NCBI GenBank assembly: GCA_002286715.1
Contig: NSJX01000031.1
Coordinates: 9,082-22,309 of the forward strand
DNA: 13,228 bases
Direction of reading: 5' to 3'
DNA from: Dentipellis sp. KUC8613
Lineage: Eukaryota > Basidiomycota > Agaricomycetes > Russulales > Hericiaceae
Part shown: one piece after another, positions 1-7,386 of the stretch
Layout: the number at the start of each line of letters is the position of its first letter
Position numbering within the stretch: the first letter of the stretch is position 1
Position numbers and translations under genes: made by a program
The notes under the pieces: model-generated
What the model saw: the letters and a program-made list of their open reading frames with translations, nothing else
Database searches by the model: none
Told to the model about the DNA's origin: nothing

Positions 1-285
1 GTAACTAAAGTCCACGGTAACCGTATGATCAGGATAAATATAGACGAGGCTGTCCATGCAAAGCATGTGAATGTGGAGTGGGAAAGGAAAAAGATAACCC
101 CTTATCGGTTTGTAACACCGCCCGCTTCTGTGCCCCCACCTGCACGTGCGGCCGTCGCTCGTCCTGCCACGTCTCCCGCCCACACAAACCTCCTCCACCA
201 CCGCCGCTCCCCATACCATCTCCCCTAGGACCCCTCCCCCAACACACGCCTTCGCTAGCGCACCACCAGCCGCTCACACATCAAC

Positions 286-480
286 ATGGCCCAATTACGC
301 GCCTGTCATCGATGCACTGACACGCACCTCACCCATCGCCATGGCAACGCCTGCATCGTGGAGTGCGCGCCCGCGACGCATTTGCCCGGATTGCCGGACA
401 AACACTTGACGTGGGCAATGAGGCCGGGGGAGAGGGGCTGTGGGGGCCTGTCGCGCGTCGTGGCTCAACGCAGATCTTGA
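286..480 (+). CDS. Possible small Cys/His-rich ORF, 64 aa, unknown function
   Basis: An ATG in a good fungal context (ATCAACATGG) follows a pyrimidine-rich stretch at about 180-285 that could serve as a leader. The 64-residue product has a CxxC near its N-terminus (residues 7-10, CHRC), a run of histidines (HLTHRHG) and a CxxxC (CIVEC). This hints at a metal-binding knuckle but matches no family I recognise. The ORF lies in G+C-rich sequence where stop codons are rare, and several other frames are open over the same bases, so it could easily be chance. No intron or poly(A) signal supports it. Confidence 0.15.
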   Translation: MAQLRACHRCTDTHLTHRHGNACIVECAPATHLPGLPDKHLTWAMRPGERGCGGLSRVVAQRRS

Positions 481-507
481 CGCTTTGATGCTTGAAGCAG
501 CGCGTGT

Positions 508-620
508 CGGGAGAGAGTAGTGTTGAAAAGGGAAGCAAGGATGAAAAGGGAAGGGGGGACAGAGGGGAACAAGGATAGAGAGGTGGGAGAGAGATGGTGG
601 AGGAGCAGAGAGAGGATGAC
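508..620 (+). repeat. Purine-rich (G/A) tract
   Basis: About 110 bp are almost entirely G and A on the plus strand, made of GGGAGAGAG, AAAAGGGAAG and GAGAGAGATGG-like blocks. The complementary strand is a polypyrimidine tract of the kind found upstream of many fungal transcripts. If functional it would therefore suit a minus-strand promoter, but no convincing minus-strand gene follows. Such tracts can also adopt triplex structure. Confidence 0.6.
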
Positions 621-687
621 CGGATGAGCTGGCATACATAGCCTCCCACGTGCCTCGGCACCTTCCGCGGCGTGGTGGCTCACGAAA

Positions 688-721
688 GTCGAGACCGCTC
701 GAGAGTCGAGACTGCTCGATG
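688..721 (+). repeat. 17-bp direct repeat, two copies
   Basis: Two adjacent copies of GTCGAGACYGCTCGAKR lie at 688-704 and 705-721, each holding GTCGAG and GCTCGA half-palindromes. They sit in non-coding sequence and have no recognised role. Confidence 0.6.
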
Positions 722-779
722 CGCTAGCACGTGCGGCGGGCCGGAGCACGGGGGCTGTGCATACTCCCGAATGCTCCCG

Positions 780-1362
780 AACTGGCTCCTCTTGTCAGGG
801 AGGCGGCATTTGCAGTGATATTCTAGTATCACTTTGTCTTCTAATCGCAGCCACATACCATGTATGTGTTGTGTAGCCTACAATATTTTATTGAGGATTA
901 ATAGATAAGAATTAAACTCAAATTACCCGAATGTTGTGATCTCACAACCAAAGTTTCGAGTATTTTGAATGTAACCAGTTTTAGAGAATGTTATAAGTTG
1001 CATCTAAGCAGGAGAACTGTCGCATCAGAGACTGTATGCTTAAAATACATGATCTCCAAGCTCTCCGTGAGATTGTGCTTCCAAATGACGCCAAAATACC
1101 TCGAAAACCGTGCAGATTCTGTGTGCCGCAGCAGGACGGCGCGTCTGCCACTTTAACAGTTATTGCTCGTTGATTTAACTATTTCTCGTGCACAACACAA
1201 CCTACTAACTTTTAATCTCGTATATACATAGGAATATACCACCGTACATTGTCGTTTTATTTTGGAAATTTAATATGATTTATTTCATGTCTAATTCTGT
1301 GGGCAAGCAAGGGCTGCGCACACTCTCGGAGGATGCCGACGCATCACGTGATTGACTTCAAC
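780..1362. other. AT-rich spacer, no gene seen
   Basis: Base composition drops sharply to AT-rich between about 820 and 1300, then returns to GC-rich. No ORF longer than about 60 codons with a plausible start is present. The stretch ends immediately upstream of the candidate gene at 1363 and contains TATATA-like sequence near 1220-1240, so it may include that gene's promoter. I see no other identifiable feature. Confidence 0.5.
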
Positions 1363-1948
1363 ATGGGTCGCGCGTCGTCCTCCGCCTCCTCTCGTATTCG
1401 CCACCATGTCCCATGTAGCCCCAGGCTCTGCAACCTAAAAGACCCATTCAGGTATGTTTCTTTTGATCACCATATATAAATGAATACTCAATCTAACCCC
1501 TTGTTCTTTTAGTACCCCCCCCTTCGCGCGTGACGTGGCGCCACGCTGTTCCCCACTTCTCCTCTCCTCCACTGCTCCTTTCTCACATCACTACCTCGAG
1601 CGCAGGAATTGCACCGTCGCGCCGGTCGCATATCCCTTCGCGCCAGGCTCCTCCCCTGCGCGCTCACAGCGCCTCAATGCTGCCCGGTTCTCGCAGTGCC
1701 GTGTCCGCACCAGAACGCAACCACGCGTGCAGATGGGAGGATTGTCGAGGCGGGGAGATCGAGCACAGGAGGAGCAGGTGAGTGAAGGTAGCCAGGAGCG
1801 GGCAAGGGCAGACGAGGGCGTGTACGCTCTCACTTCATTCCTTTATCGTCCATGTGCATGGAAGACTCAGCGTCGGCCACGTGTGAGTGGTGTGGATGCT
1901 GGTCTGTTCGCGCGTGCGTGCCCCTCGCACAGGAATGCGCAGGCGTAG
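1363..1948 (+). CDS. Hypothetical one-intron gene, 174 aa, unknown function
   Basis: The model joins exon 1 (1363-1451) to exon 2 (1513-1948) across a 61-bp intron (1452-1512). The intron has a GTATGT donor after CAG, a CTAAC branch site at 1493-1497 and a TTTTAG acceptor. The start ATG sits in TTCAACATGG. The reading frame stays open through the phase-2 junction (AG|T = Ser), giving 525 coding bases including the stop. The product is Ser/Arg/Pro-rich, starts MGRASSSASSRIR, and shows no signal peptide, membrane segment or known domain. A second consensus donor (GTGAGT, 1778-1783) might continue splicing into the G-rich block. Low-complexity, stop-poor sequence weakens the case; the intron signals are the best support. 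Confidence 0.35.
1452..1512 (+). other. Candidate spliceosomal intron, 61 bp
   Basis: Donor CAG|GTATGT, branch-point match CTAAC at 1493-1497, a T-rich stretch and acceptor TTTTAG at 1507-1512. The length and spacing are typical of basidiomycete introns. The intron itself is AT-rich between GC-rich flanks, as expected of a real intron. Confidence 0.55.
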
Positions 1949-2610
1949 ACGCTGGCGTTGATGCACTAGCAAGCGGCCGTGCAACGGTGGGCCCGAGCCA
2001 GCGTGCAGGCGGGGTTGTAGAATTGTGCGTGGGGGTTGACAGGCAGTCGCCCGGAGTGAACGTAGGGCACCGGTGGGCGCGGGGGCTTGCGGGGTGCTCA
2101 TCTGCTGTGGGTAGCGCGTGCGGGCAGTAGCAGCATAGACGGGTGGACAGGCAGTGCAGGTGGCTTGCACGAGCAGGCGGTTGGTGTGCTTGCGGCGGGT
2201 GGCGCCGCGAGCGTACAGACCATGGCGGGCCACCGACTGTGGCCTAGATGAACGGGCACTGCAACCCGTGCCACGAGCGTGCGGGTGGCGATGCGTGCAG
2301 TAGCGGCGGGTGCGGGCGTGCAGCAGGTGGTGTATCCCGGCGGGGGCACAGTAGCGAGCAGCAGTGGTAGTGGTACGTGTGGGCGGGGCCGCGGTAGCAC
2401 GTGGCAGTGTGAACAGCGGCGGTGCGCGTGCGCAGGGATGAGAGGGGCAGGACGAGCAATGGTGGCGTGCCCTGGTGAGGGTGCAGGAGCGAGCGGTGGT
2501 GGCGAGGTAGTGAGGCGGGCAGCGGGCACCGGGCGGGCGGCGAACAGCGAGCACCGGGCAGGCGGCGAACAGCGAGCAGCGGGCGGGCGGCGAGCGGCAG
2601 GTGGCGGGTG
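1949..2610. repeat. G-rich low-complexity block with 25-bp minisatellite
   Basis: This stretch is strongly G-rich on the plus strand and built from degenerate GGCGGG, GCGTGCGGG and GTGGCG words. At its right end are three copies of a 25-bp unit beginning CGGGCGGGCGGCGA, at about 2530-2554, 2555-2579 and 2580-2604 (the last diverged). Long ORFs cross it in several frames on both strands because stop codons are rare; none resembles a protein family. It ends at the insertion point of the inverted-repeat element at 2611. Confidence 0.65.
2602..2610 (+). repeat. Left 9-bp target-site duplication
   Basis: TGGCGGGTG directly abuts the left terminal inverted repeat. It matches TGGCGGTTG, which directly abuts the right repeat at 5472-5480, in 8 of 9 positions. 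A 9-bp duplication is typical of Mutator-like elements. Confidence 0.6.
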
Positions 2611-2625
2611 CATCTGAAAAAATTT
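2611..2625 (+). repeat. Left terminal inverted repeat (15 bp)
   Basis: CATCTGAAAAAATTT is the exact reverse complement of 5457-5471. The identity stops at the outer end, where the 9-bp duplications begin. Confidence 0.75.
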
Positions 2626-2633
2626 CAATTTTC

Positions 2634-2850
2634 ATAGTGAGGGACCCAATTATCCAGACTATGGTAGCTATGGGAATGAGATGGTCAACTATGGAGGGTT
2701 CCATAGCAGCCATAGCAGCCATAGATAGCCATGTTATTCCATAGATCCCATAGGTCCTAGTCAAGCATCCATAGTACACATAGCTATATATATTTGACAG
2801 TCTATGCTATGGTGTCTATATGAACACCATAGCCATGACTACAAAATTCC
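2634..2850. repeat. Left subterminal CATAGC-type motif cluster
   Basis: Many copies of CATAG or its complement CTATG occur here, including a tandem CCATAGCAGCCATAGCAGCC at about 2700-2720 and an inverted pair around 2808-2834. Motif density is far above the flanking sequence. A similar cluster lies at the other end of the element (5155-5420), so these may be transposase-binding sites. Confidence 0.6.
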
Positions 2851-2984
2851 ATAATTCATTGATCACCATCACAACAAGGTACAGTCCAAGCAAAAAGATG
2901 GTTTATAATGTTATCATAGTATTACATGTATTATTTAATATGCAAGGATGCAAGACTGACATGAGGACACGACACGAACATGAG

Positions 2985-3545
2985 GACACGGAGGCATGGC
3001 AACAATGCAACGGCGGCACATGGGGGCACGCGAGGGGCATGAAGACGGCGCGTGGGGGCGAAGGCACATTGCGTGCGGTGGTGGCGCGTAGGGACGCGCG
3101 AGGGGCATGAAGACGGTGCGTGAGGGCGAGGGCGCGACGGCGGCAGCGTGACGGCGGTGCGTAAGGACGCACGAGGGGCGTGAAGGCGGCGAGGGCGCAT
3201 TGCGCGTGACGGCAGCGCGTAGGACGCGCGAGGGGTACGAAGGCGGGGCGTGGGGGCGACAGCCCAACGGCGACGAAGGCGGCGCAAAGGTGGCGACAGC
3301 GCGACGGCCACAATGGGCACGGCGATAGCGAGACGGCGGCGACTGTCGAGAGGGCGACGACTGTGGCGACGGCGGCGCGTAGGGGCGCGCGAGGAGTGTG
3401 AAGGCGGGGCGTGGGGGCGACAGCCCAACGGCGGCGAAGGCGGCGACAACGCGACGGGCGCGACGGCGCGATGGCGCGAGGGGCGACGGCCGCAGCGGGT
3501 GCGACGGCGCGAAAAGGCGAGGAAGGGGCGACGGCGCGACAGGGG
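2985..3545. repeat. G-rich degenerate tandem repeats inside the element
   Basis: A word close to CGAGGGGCATGAAGACGG followed by GCGTGGGGGCGA recurs near 3030, 3097, 3171, 3228 and 3388 with substitutions and spacing changes. The array is G-rich on the plus strand and leaves five or six frames open. The minus-strand frames read as Arg/Pro/Ser/Ala-rich repeats without any recognisable domain, so I annotate a repeat and not a gene. Confidence 0.6.
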
Positions 3546-3552
3546 CGATGGT

Positions 3553-3554
3553 GA

Positions 3555-3585
<31 letters not shown>

Positions 3586-3693
3586 CTTGTCCTTGTCGTC
3601 GTCGTCATTGTCCTTGTCGTTGTCCTTGTCGTTGTCCTTGTCCTTGTCATCGTCGTCGTCGTCGTCGTCGTCGTTGTCCTTGTCGTCGTCGAC
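3553..3693. repeat. GTC/GTT/CTT triplet microsatellite
   Basis: About 141 bp of uninterrupted trinucleotide-period sequence contain GTCGTT and GTCCTT hexamers and a pure GTC run near 3653-3672. Depending on frame it would read as poly-Val/Leu, Ser/Leu or, on the minus strand, Asp/Lys/Asn. GTC/GAC repeats can form hairpins and vary in length. It is almost certainly not translated. Confidence 0.85.
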
Positions 3694-3709
3694 GCATGCG
3701 CGCATGCGT
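3692..3709. repeat. 18-bp perfect palindrome
   Basis: ACGCATGCGCGCATGCGT is self-complementary over all 18 bases and directly abuts the end of the triplet tract. Alternating purine/pyrimidine steps make it prone to cruciform or Z-DNA structure. Confidence 0.7.
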
Positions 3710-3812
3710 GTGAGCTCGCAGCCAGCGGGGGTGCCTGCGCGCGCGCTTTGAGGCGCGTTGGATGACGGGAGAGAGGGAGGGTGAGAGGGAGGGAGACGAG
3801 CGAGAGTAAGTA

Positions 3813-3872
3813 CGAGTTGAAGCCACGCGTACGGGCGTCGGGAGTTGCCGGCCGCCGACGCCCTTCAACTCG
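3813..3872. repeat. Strong imperfect inverted repeat (hairpin)
   Basis: The right arm CCGACGCCCTTCAACTCG (3855-3872) pairs with CGAGTTGAAG (3813-3822) plus GGCGTCGG (3834-3841). The left arm carries an 11-base bulge, so 18 pairs form around a 13-base loop. It marks the switch from GC-rich to AT-rich sequence. It could be a transcript-end structure or the remnant of an older element's end. Confidence 0.55.
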
Positions 3873-4219
3873 AAAGATGTGAATTACCAGCGCAATAAAT
3901 TGATTAGAATATAAAGTAAATTAGGAACTACAGGAAACTACCATAGAACCTCCCTTGTAAGAGAAGAAAAACGTTTGACTTAAGAAGCCCTCATAAAGCA
4001 TTGAAATGTACCTAGATTCCTGTCAAGTTTCCAATCCGCTGCATTCGGACGGCGCGACTTGCGGTATGAGTTAGTGTCCGCTCGCATTTCATGCACGAAG
4101 ACGTTAATACTTCATCAACTTACATGAGATTCGGTATACATACAGTAAAATGTATCTACTATGTACTGTATTATTTTCGTAATTTATGAGTGGATTGTTC
4201 GGCTTGTATAATCGAATGT
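3873..4219. other. AT-rich spacer inside the element, no gene seen
   Basis: No credible ORF is present. Composition is AT-rich, and a short inverted repeat (ATACAGTA with TACTGTAT, about 4140-4172) occurs near the right end. It precedes the candidate spliced gene at 4220 and may hold its promoter. Confidence 0.45.
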
Positions 4220-4803
4220 ATGTGTTTGCTGCGCGCGCTATGGTCTGTGCGTGGGAACGCTGGGTCAGCGCTGCGTCGACACCCAAACGCGCGTCGTTCT
4301 TCCTCCTTCTCCCCTCATCCCATACCCCATCCTTCCCCTTCCGCCCACTTCCCTTTTCCTCCCCTCTCCACTCGTTTTCTCTCATCTAGCGGTGCTAGGC
4401 CCGCGCTCAGGTAAGTGTTCTCGGTCGCATGTCGACCACTACTGACGACATCCTCTTTTACAGTGCTACGTGGCGTCTTAGGCGCCATCGTCGCGCGCTC
4501 CTTGCGCGTTTGCTCCCCCCTTCCCTTCCCGCCCCGCCCTCGTCGCACGCTGTTTTCGTGCCGTCGCGCCGTTCTCGCGTTGTCACACCCTCATTGCGTC
4601 CGCACGCCCTCGCGTTCGTCCGCTGCCGTTGCCACCTCGTTGCGCCGTTGTTGTGTCCGCGCGCCCTCGTTGTTCTCCTTTCGCGCCGGCGCATCCTCAT
4701 CTTGTCCTCTTCGCGTCGCACTGCCTCATCGTCTTCTTGTGTCATCGTGCCGGTCTCGTGTCGTCGTGCCCTTCTTGCTTTCGGTTTGTATCCTAGTGTG
4801 TGA
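4220..4803 (+). CDS. Hypothetical spliced gene carried in the element, about 176 aa, unknown function
   Basis: Exon 1 (4220-4410) joins exon 2 (4464-4803) across a 53-bp intron with a GTAAGT donor after CAG, ACTGAC branch site (4441-4446) and TTTTACAG acceptor. The frame stays open from ATG 4220 through the phase-2 junction (AG|T = Ser). The product is Arg/Ser/Pro/Leu-rich with no known domain, signal or membrane segment. Exon 1 is pyrimidine-rich and could instead be leader. A second frame also stays open over the same intron and continues through two more candidate introns, 4850-4901 (GTGAGT...TTTAG, 52 bp) and 4928-4981 (GTATGT...ATAG, 54 bp), to a stop at 5049-5051, but it has no ATG. The splice signals are convincing; the protein is not certain. 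It may be a captured host gene fragment. Confidence 0.35.
4411..4463 (+). other. Candidate spliceosomal intron, 53 bp
   Basis: CAG|GTAAGT donor, ACTGAC branch site 17 bases before the end, and TTTTACAG acceptor. All three match fungal consensus closely, and the length matches other introns in the window. Confidence 0.65.
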
Positions 4804-4849
4804 GTTATTCTACTTTTCTTCTTTGTTATGCTTTTTGCCTTGCATCTTG

Positions 4850-4901
4850 GTGAGTTTCTTTCCTCACTCTCTACTTCTTCTTCAACTGAATTATCATTTA
4901 G
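4850..4901 (+). other. Candidate spliceosomal intron, 52 bp
   Basis: GTGAGT donor, T-rich body, AACTGAAT branch-like sequence near 4884 and ATTTAG acceptor. Removing it keeps open the frame that runs through exon 2 from the 4463 acceptor in the alternative gene model. Confidence 0.4.
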
Positions 4902-4927
4902 GTTTCTCATCACCTCTATTGCAGTGG

Positions 4928-4981
4928 GTATGTTCTTTTTCTATCTTTGGGCTCAATTGATGCTCAACAAGAACCTCATAG
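4928..4981 (+). other. Candidate spliceosomal intron, 54 bp
   Basis: GTATGT donor, TGCTCAAC branch-like sequence and CATAG acceptor. Removing it joins GG to A (Gly) and leads to a 22-codon final segment ending in TAG at 5049-5051. This gives the alternative model three short introns of consistent size. Confidence 0.4.
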
Positions 4982-5078
4982 ATTACTCTTTGACATGTGG
5001 AGATCTGGTCACCAGTCTATGATGCTTGTGCTTCAGGTAGCTGTAGATTAGTTGTATTACATTTCTAGGATAGCAATT

Positions 5079-5084
5079 AATAAA
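5079..5084 (+). promoter_or_regulatory. AATAAA poly(A)-signal-like hexamer
   Basis: AATAAA lies 28 bases after the stop of the three-intron model, in AT-rich sequence, and could end the element's internal transcript. Confidence 0.35.
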
Positions 5085-5154
5085 ATGGATTTCAATGCTC
5101 TCACTGCCTGGAATTGAGCTCAAAGAAGCATCTGAAATATCACAGCTGGATATA

Positions 5155-5420
5155 CTGCATAGCTGCAGGGGTGGTTGTATTGTATGTATAGTTATTGGGA
5201 TTGTTATATTGTTTGCATAGAGCATATAGTCTGTGTAGCTTGTTGAGCACCCAGAGCAACCATAGTATAGTACATTGTTTCATAGCAGCCATAGCAATGT
5301 GCCTCATTTTCATAGCAGCCATAGCAATGTACCTAATCCCATAGCACTCATAGCACTATCATAGCAGTGTGTGGTAGTCCTATAGCCTATCCACAAAAGG
5401 ACATTGCTATGGGTCTTTGT
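5155..5420. repeat. Right subterminal CATAGC motif cluster with 30-bp direct repeat
   Basis: CATAGCAGCCATAGCAATGT occurs at 5281-5300 and again at 5311-5330, a 30-bp period. Further CATAGCACT, CATAGCAGT and CATAGAGCATATAG copies lie around it. It mirrors the left subterminal cluster and supports both ends belonging to one element. Confidence 0.65.
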
Positions 5421-5456
5421 AGGCTATTGTTACTATAGATATCTATAAACCTATGT

Positions 5457-5471
5457 AAATTTTTTCAGATG
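5457..5471 (-). repeat. Right terminal inverted repeat (15 bp)
   Basis: AAATTTTTTCAGATG is the exact reverse complement of 2611-2625. Confidence 0.75.
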
Positions 5472-5480
5472 TGGCGGTTG
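5472..5480 (+). repeat. Right 9-bp target-site duplication
   Basis: TGGCGGTTG directly follows the right terminal repeat and matches TGGCGGGTG at 2602-2610 in 8 of 9 bases. Confidence 0.6.
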
Positions 5481-5733
5481 CACAAGCAGACCAACCATGC
5501 GGGCAGCAGCGCCTTTCAGAGCTGTCGTGAACAGCCTGTTAAATGGCTGTTTGAGAGATTTTCAATGCGTGTGGTAAGACAGCCTGTCTAAAAGGCCCCT
5601 CTAAGATGCACTAGGGTGTGCGATAGTTATCGGGAGTTTTGTCAAAAAAAGTGGTACCACTACTGCGCACACAACATGCACTCAAGCCAGCATACGCAAG
5701 AGATGGAGTAGCAGGAGCAGCAGCCTAGGTGGC
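5481..5733. other. Unassigned sequence with small hairpins
   Basis: No gene is visible. A 7-bp stem (AACAGCC at 5530-5536 with GGCTGTT at 5545-5551) and a perfect 10-bp palindrome (GTGGTACCAC, 5651-5660) follow the transposon end. The stretch ends at ATG GAG followed by a GTGAGT donor-like sequence (5734-5745) where the C-rich array begins. Confidence 0.4.
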
Positions 5734-5736
5734 ATG

Positions 5737-7045
5737 GAGGTGAGTACCTCCGCCCACCCATCCCTCACTCACTGCCATCCACACCCCTCGCATGCCGCCC
5801 TCGCCTCTCCTTGCCGCCCTCGTCCGCCTGTGTGGGCCCCGCGACGCCCTCGCGGTGCTCTGCAATGCCCCCGCGACACCCTCGCCAGGCCTCGCGCTGC
5901 CTTTGTGTGCCGCCTCACACCGCCCCGCCCTCGCGTCGCGCGTGCCGCCTCGTGACGCCCTCGCGACGCCGCCGCCCTTGCGCCTGCCCATGCCGCCCTC
6001 GTGCTGCGTCCGCACCCCTCGCGACACCCCTGTGCCGCCCCCGTGACGCCCTCGCGCCGCCCCCATGACGCCCTCGCACCGCCCTGCGCCGCCCCACGCC
6101 GCCCCTCGTGACGTCCCGCGCCGCCATCGCCTGCCCCTCGCGACGTCCCGCGCCGCCGTCGCCCCGCCTTCGCGACGCCCTGCGATGCCCCCGTGACGCC
6201 CTCGCGTCGCCCTGCGACGCCCCGCGCCGCGCTCGCACCGCCCTGCGCTGCCCCGCACCACCGTCGCCCTGTCCCCGCGACGCCCACTCCGCCGTCGCGA
6301 CGGCGTCGCAACGCCACACGCCGCCCCTCGCAACGCGCCGCCCCGCCGTCGCCCCGCCCCCGCGATGCCGTCACCCTGCCCCTGCGACGCCCTCGCGACG
6401 CCCCACGCCGCCCTTGTGCTGCCTTTGTGCACTCGCGACGCCCCGCGCCACCGTCATGCCACCCCTGCGACGCCGTCCGCCATCGCAGCGCCCTCTACCG
6501 CCGTTGCGGCGCCGTCACAGCGCCCTGCGACGCCCCGCGCAGCCCTCGCGCCGCCCTGCACCGCCCCGCGCCGCCGTCGCGGCGCCCTCTACCGCCGTCG
6601 CAGCACCGTCGCAGCACCCTGCGCCGCCCCTTGCGACGCCCCGCACCGCCCTCGCACCGCCCTGCGACGCCCCGCCCCCGCGACGCCGTCCGCCGTTGCG
6701 GCGCCCTCTACCCGCCGTCGCCCGTCGCAGGGCCCTGCGACGTCCTCGCGCCGCCCCACGTTACCCTTGCGCCGTGCCGACGCTCTCGTGCGCCCCCAGC
6801 CGCCCTCGCGCCGCGCTGGTGCCCTTGCGACGCCCCACAACGCCGTTCGCGGCCCCCGTGCCGCGCCGCAATGCCCCTTGTGCCCTCGCGCCGCCTTTGT
6901 GCGCAGCCCTGCACTGCCCCGCCCCGCCCTCACATCGCGACGCCCCGCCCCGCCGTCGTGCGCCTCCCCGCGCGACCCTCTCACGCGGCCCATGCGCCCC
7001 CATGCCGCCCTCACGTCCCCGCGCCGCCTTTGTGCCGCCCTCCTG
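5737..7045. repeat. C-rich, CpG-dense degenerate tandem array
   Basis: Roughly 1.3 kb are made of diverged short units close to CGCCCTCGCGACGCCC and CGCCCCGCGCCGCCGTCGC. A higher-order word, GCGCCCTCTACCGCCGT, recurs at 6488, 6582 and, with one extra C, 6701. Frames are open for up to 334 codons on both strands only because T- and A-rich codons are nearly absent. The translations are Pro/Arg/Ala- or Gly/Arg/Ala-rich repeats without a domain. CpG is abundant, so the array shows little of the C-to-T decay expected of long-methylated repeats. I treat it as a repeat, not a gene. Confidence 0.75.
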
Positions 7046-7059
7046 TAATGCCCTGGTAC

Positions 7060-7386
7060 GTCCCCATGTATGGCCCTCGCATGCAGCCCTCATATGCCCC
7101 CCTGTGCTGTAGTTTCTATCATATACTTAGTAGTTCGTAGCTTGTTTTTGGTTAATAAAATATCTTTAAATCATATTTGTGTATTTGAAAGTAAGAAACC
7201 AATAAGTAATTGCTGAAATATGGCCTTATAAAGAGGCATATATTGGAACTACGGTAGATGTTAGGCAACTACTGGGTATCCACAGGCTGCTACACGGCAT
7301 CTACGAGCATCTACTATAGGCCTTATAATAGGTACCTCACCAAAATGCTCTACGGCATATATTAGCCCTATTTGGGCTATAGTAGA
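7060..7386. other. AT-rich sequence with repeated short motifs, possible end of another insertion
   Basis: After the C-rich array composition turns AT-rich, with an AATAAA at 7154-7159. Short motifs repeat in both orientations: GGCCTTATAA twice, GGCATATATTRG twice, and ATCTACTATAG (about 7310-7320) as an inverted partner of CTATAGTAGAT (about 7376-7386). Such crowded subterminal motifs resemble the end of a DNA transposon. The stretch lies where the NACHT gene loses its expected continuation. I could not find a matching partner end in the window. Confidence 0.35.

Larger units (their letters stand above)
2611..5471. mobile_element. Non-autonomous TIR DNA transposon, probably Mutator-like (MULE), 2,861 bp
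   Basis: The element is bounded by exactly complementary 15-bp ends: CATCTGAAAAAATTT at 2611-2625 and AAATTTTTTCAGATG at 5457-5471. It is flanked by a 9-bp duplication with one mismatch. Both subterminal regions are crowded with CATAGC/GCTATG motifs, as in transposons whose transposase binds repeated subterminal sites. No transposase-like reading frame is visible inside, so it would need an enzyme supplied elsewhere. The interior holds a G-rich array, a triplet repeat, a hairpin and a candidate spliced gene, so it resembles gene-carrying non-autonomous MULEs. A hAT-type assignment is less likely because hAT duplications are 8 bp. The single TSD mismatch suggests some age. Confidence 0.6.

Noticed and set aside
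1406..1438. Short ORF with a strong start context (CCACCATG)
   Set aside because: It has only 10 codons and is out of frame with the longer spliced model that starts upstream at 1363.
1835..2779. A 314-codon minus-strand ORF
   Set aside because: It runs from the G-rich block across the left transposon end at 2611 into the subterminal repeats, so it joins unrelated sequences. The product is low complexity and has no domain.
2931..3705. Minus-strand ORFs of 239 and 256 codons, one with an Asp/Lys/Asn-rich tract
   Set aside because: The acidic tract is simply the triplet microsatellite read in frame and the rest is the G-rich array. No conserved features or splice structure were seen.
5281..5352. 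CRISPR-like spaced repeats
   Set aside because: Only two near-perfect 30-bp units with no unique spacers, in eukaryotic transposon-end sequence.
5725..7140. Several long ORFs on both strands (up to 334 codons) across the C-rich block
   Set aside because: They overlap one another in nearly every frame, their products are short-period Pro/Arg/Ala or Gly/Arg/Ala repeats, and openness follows directly from the lack of A/T-rich codons.
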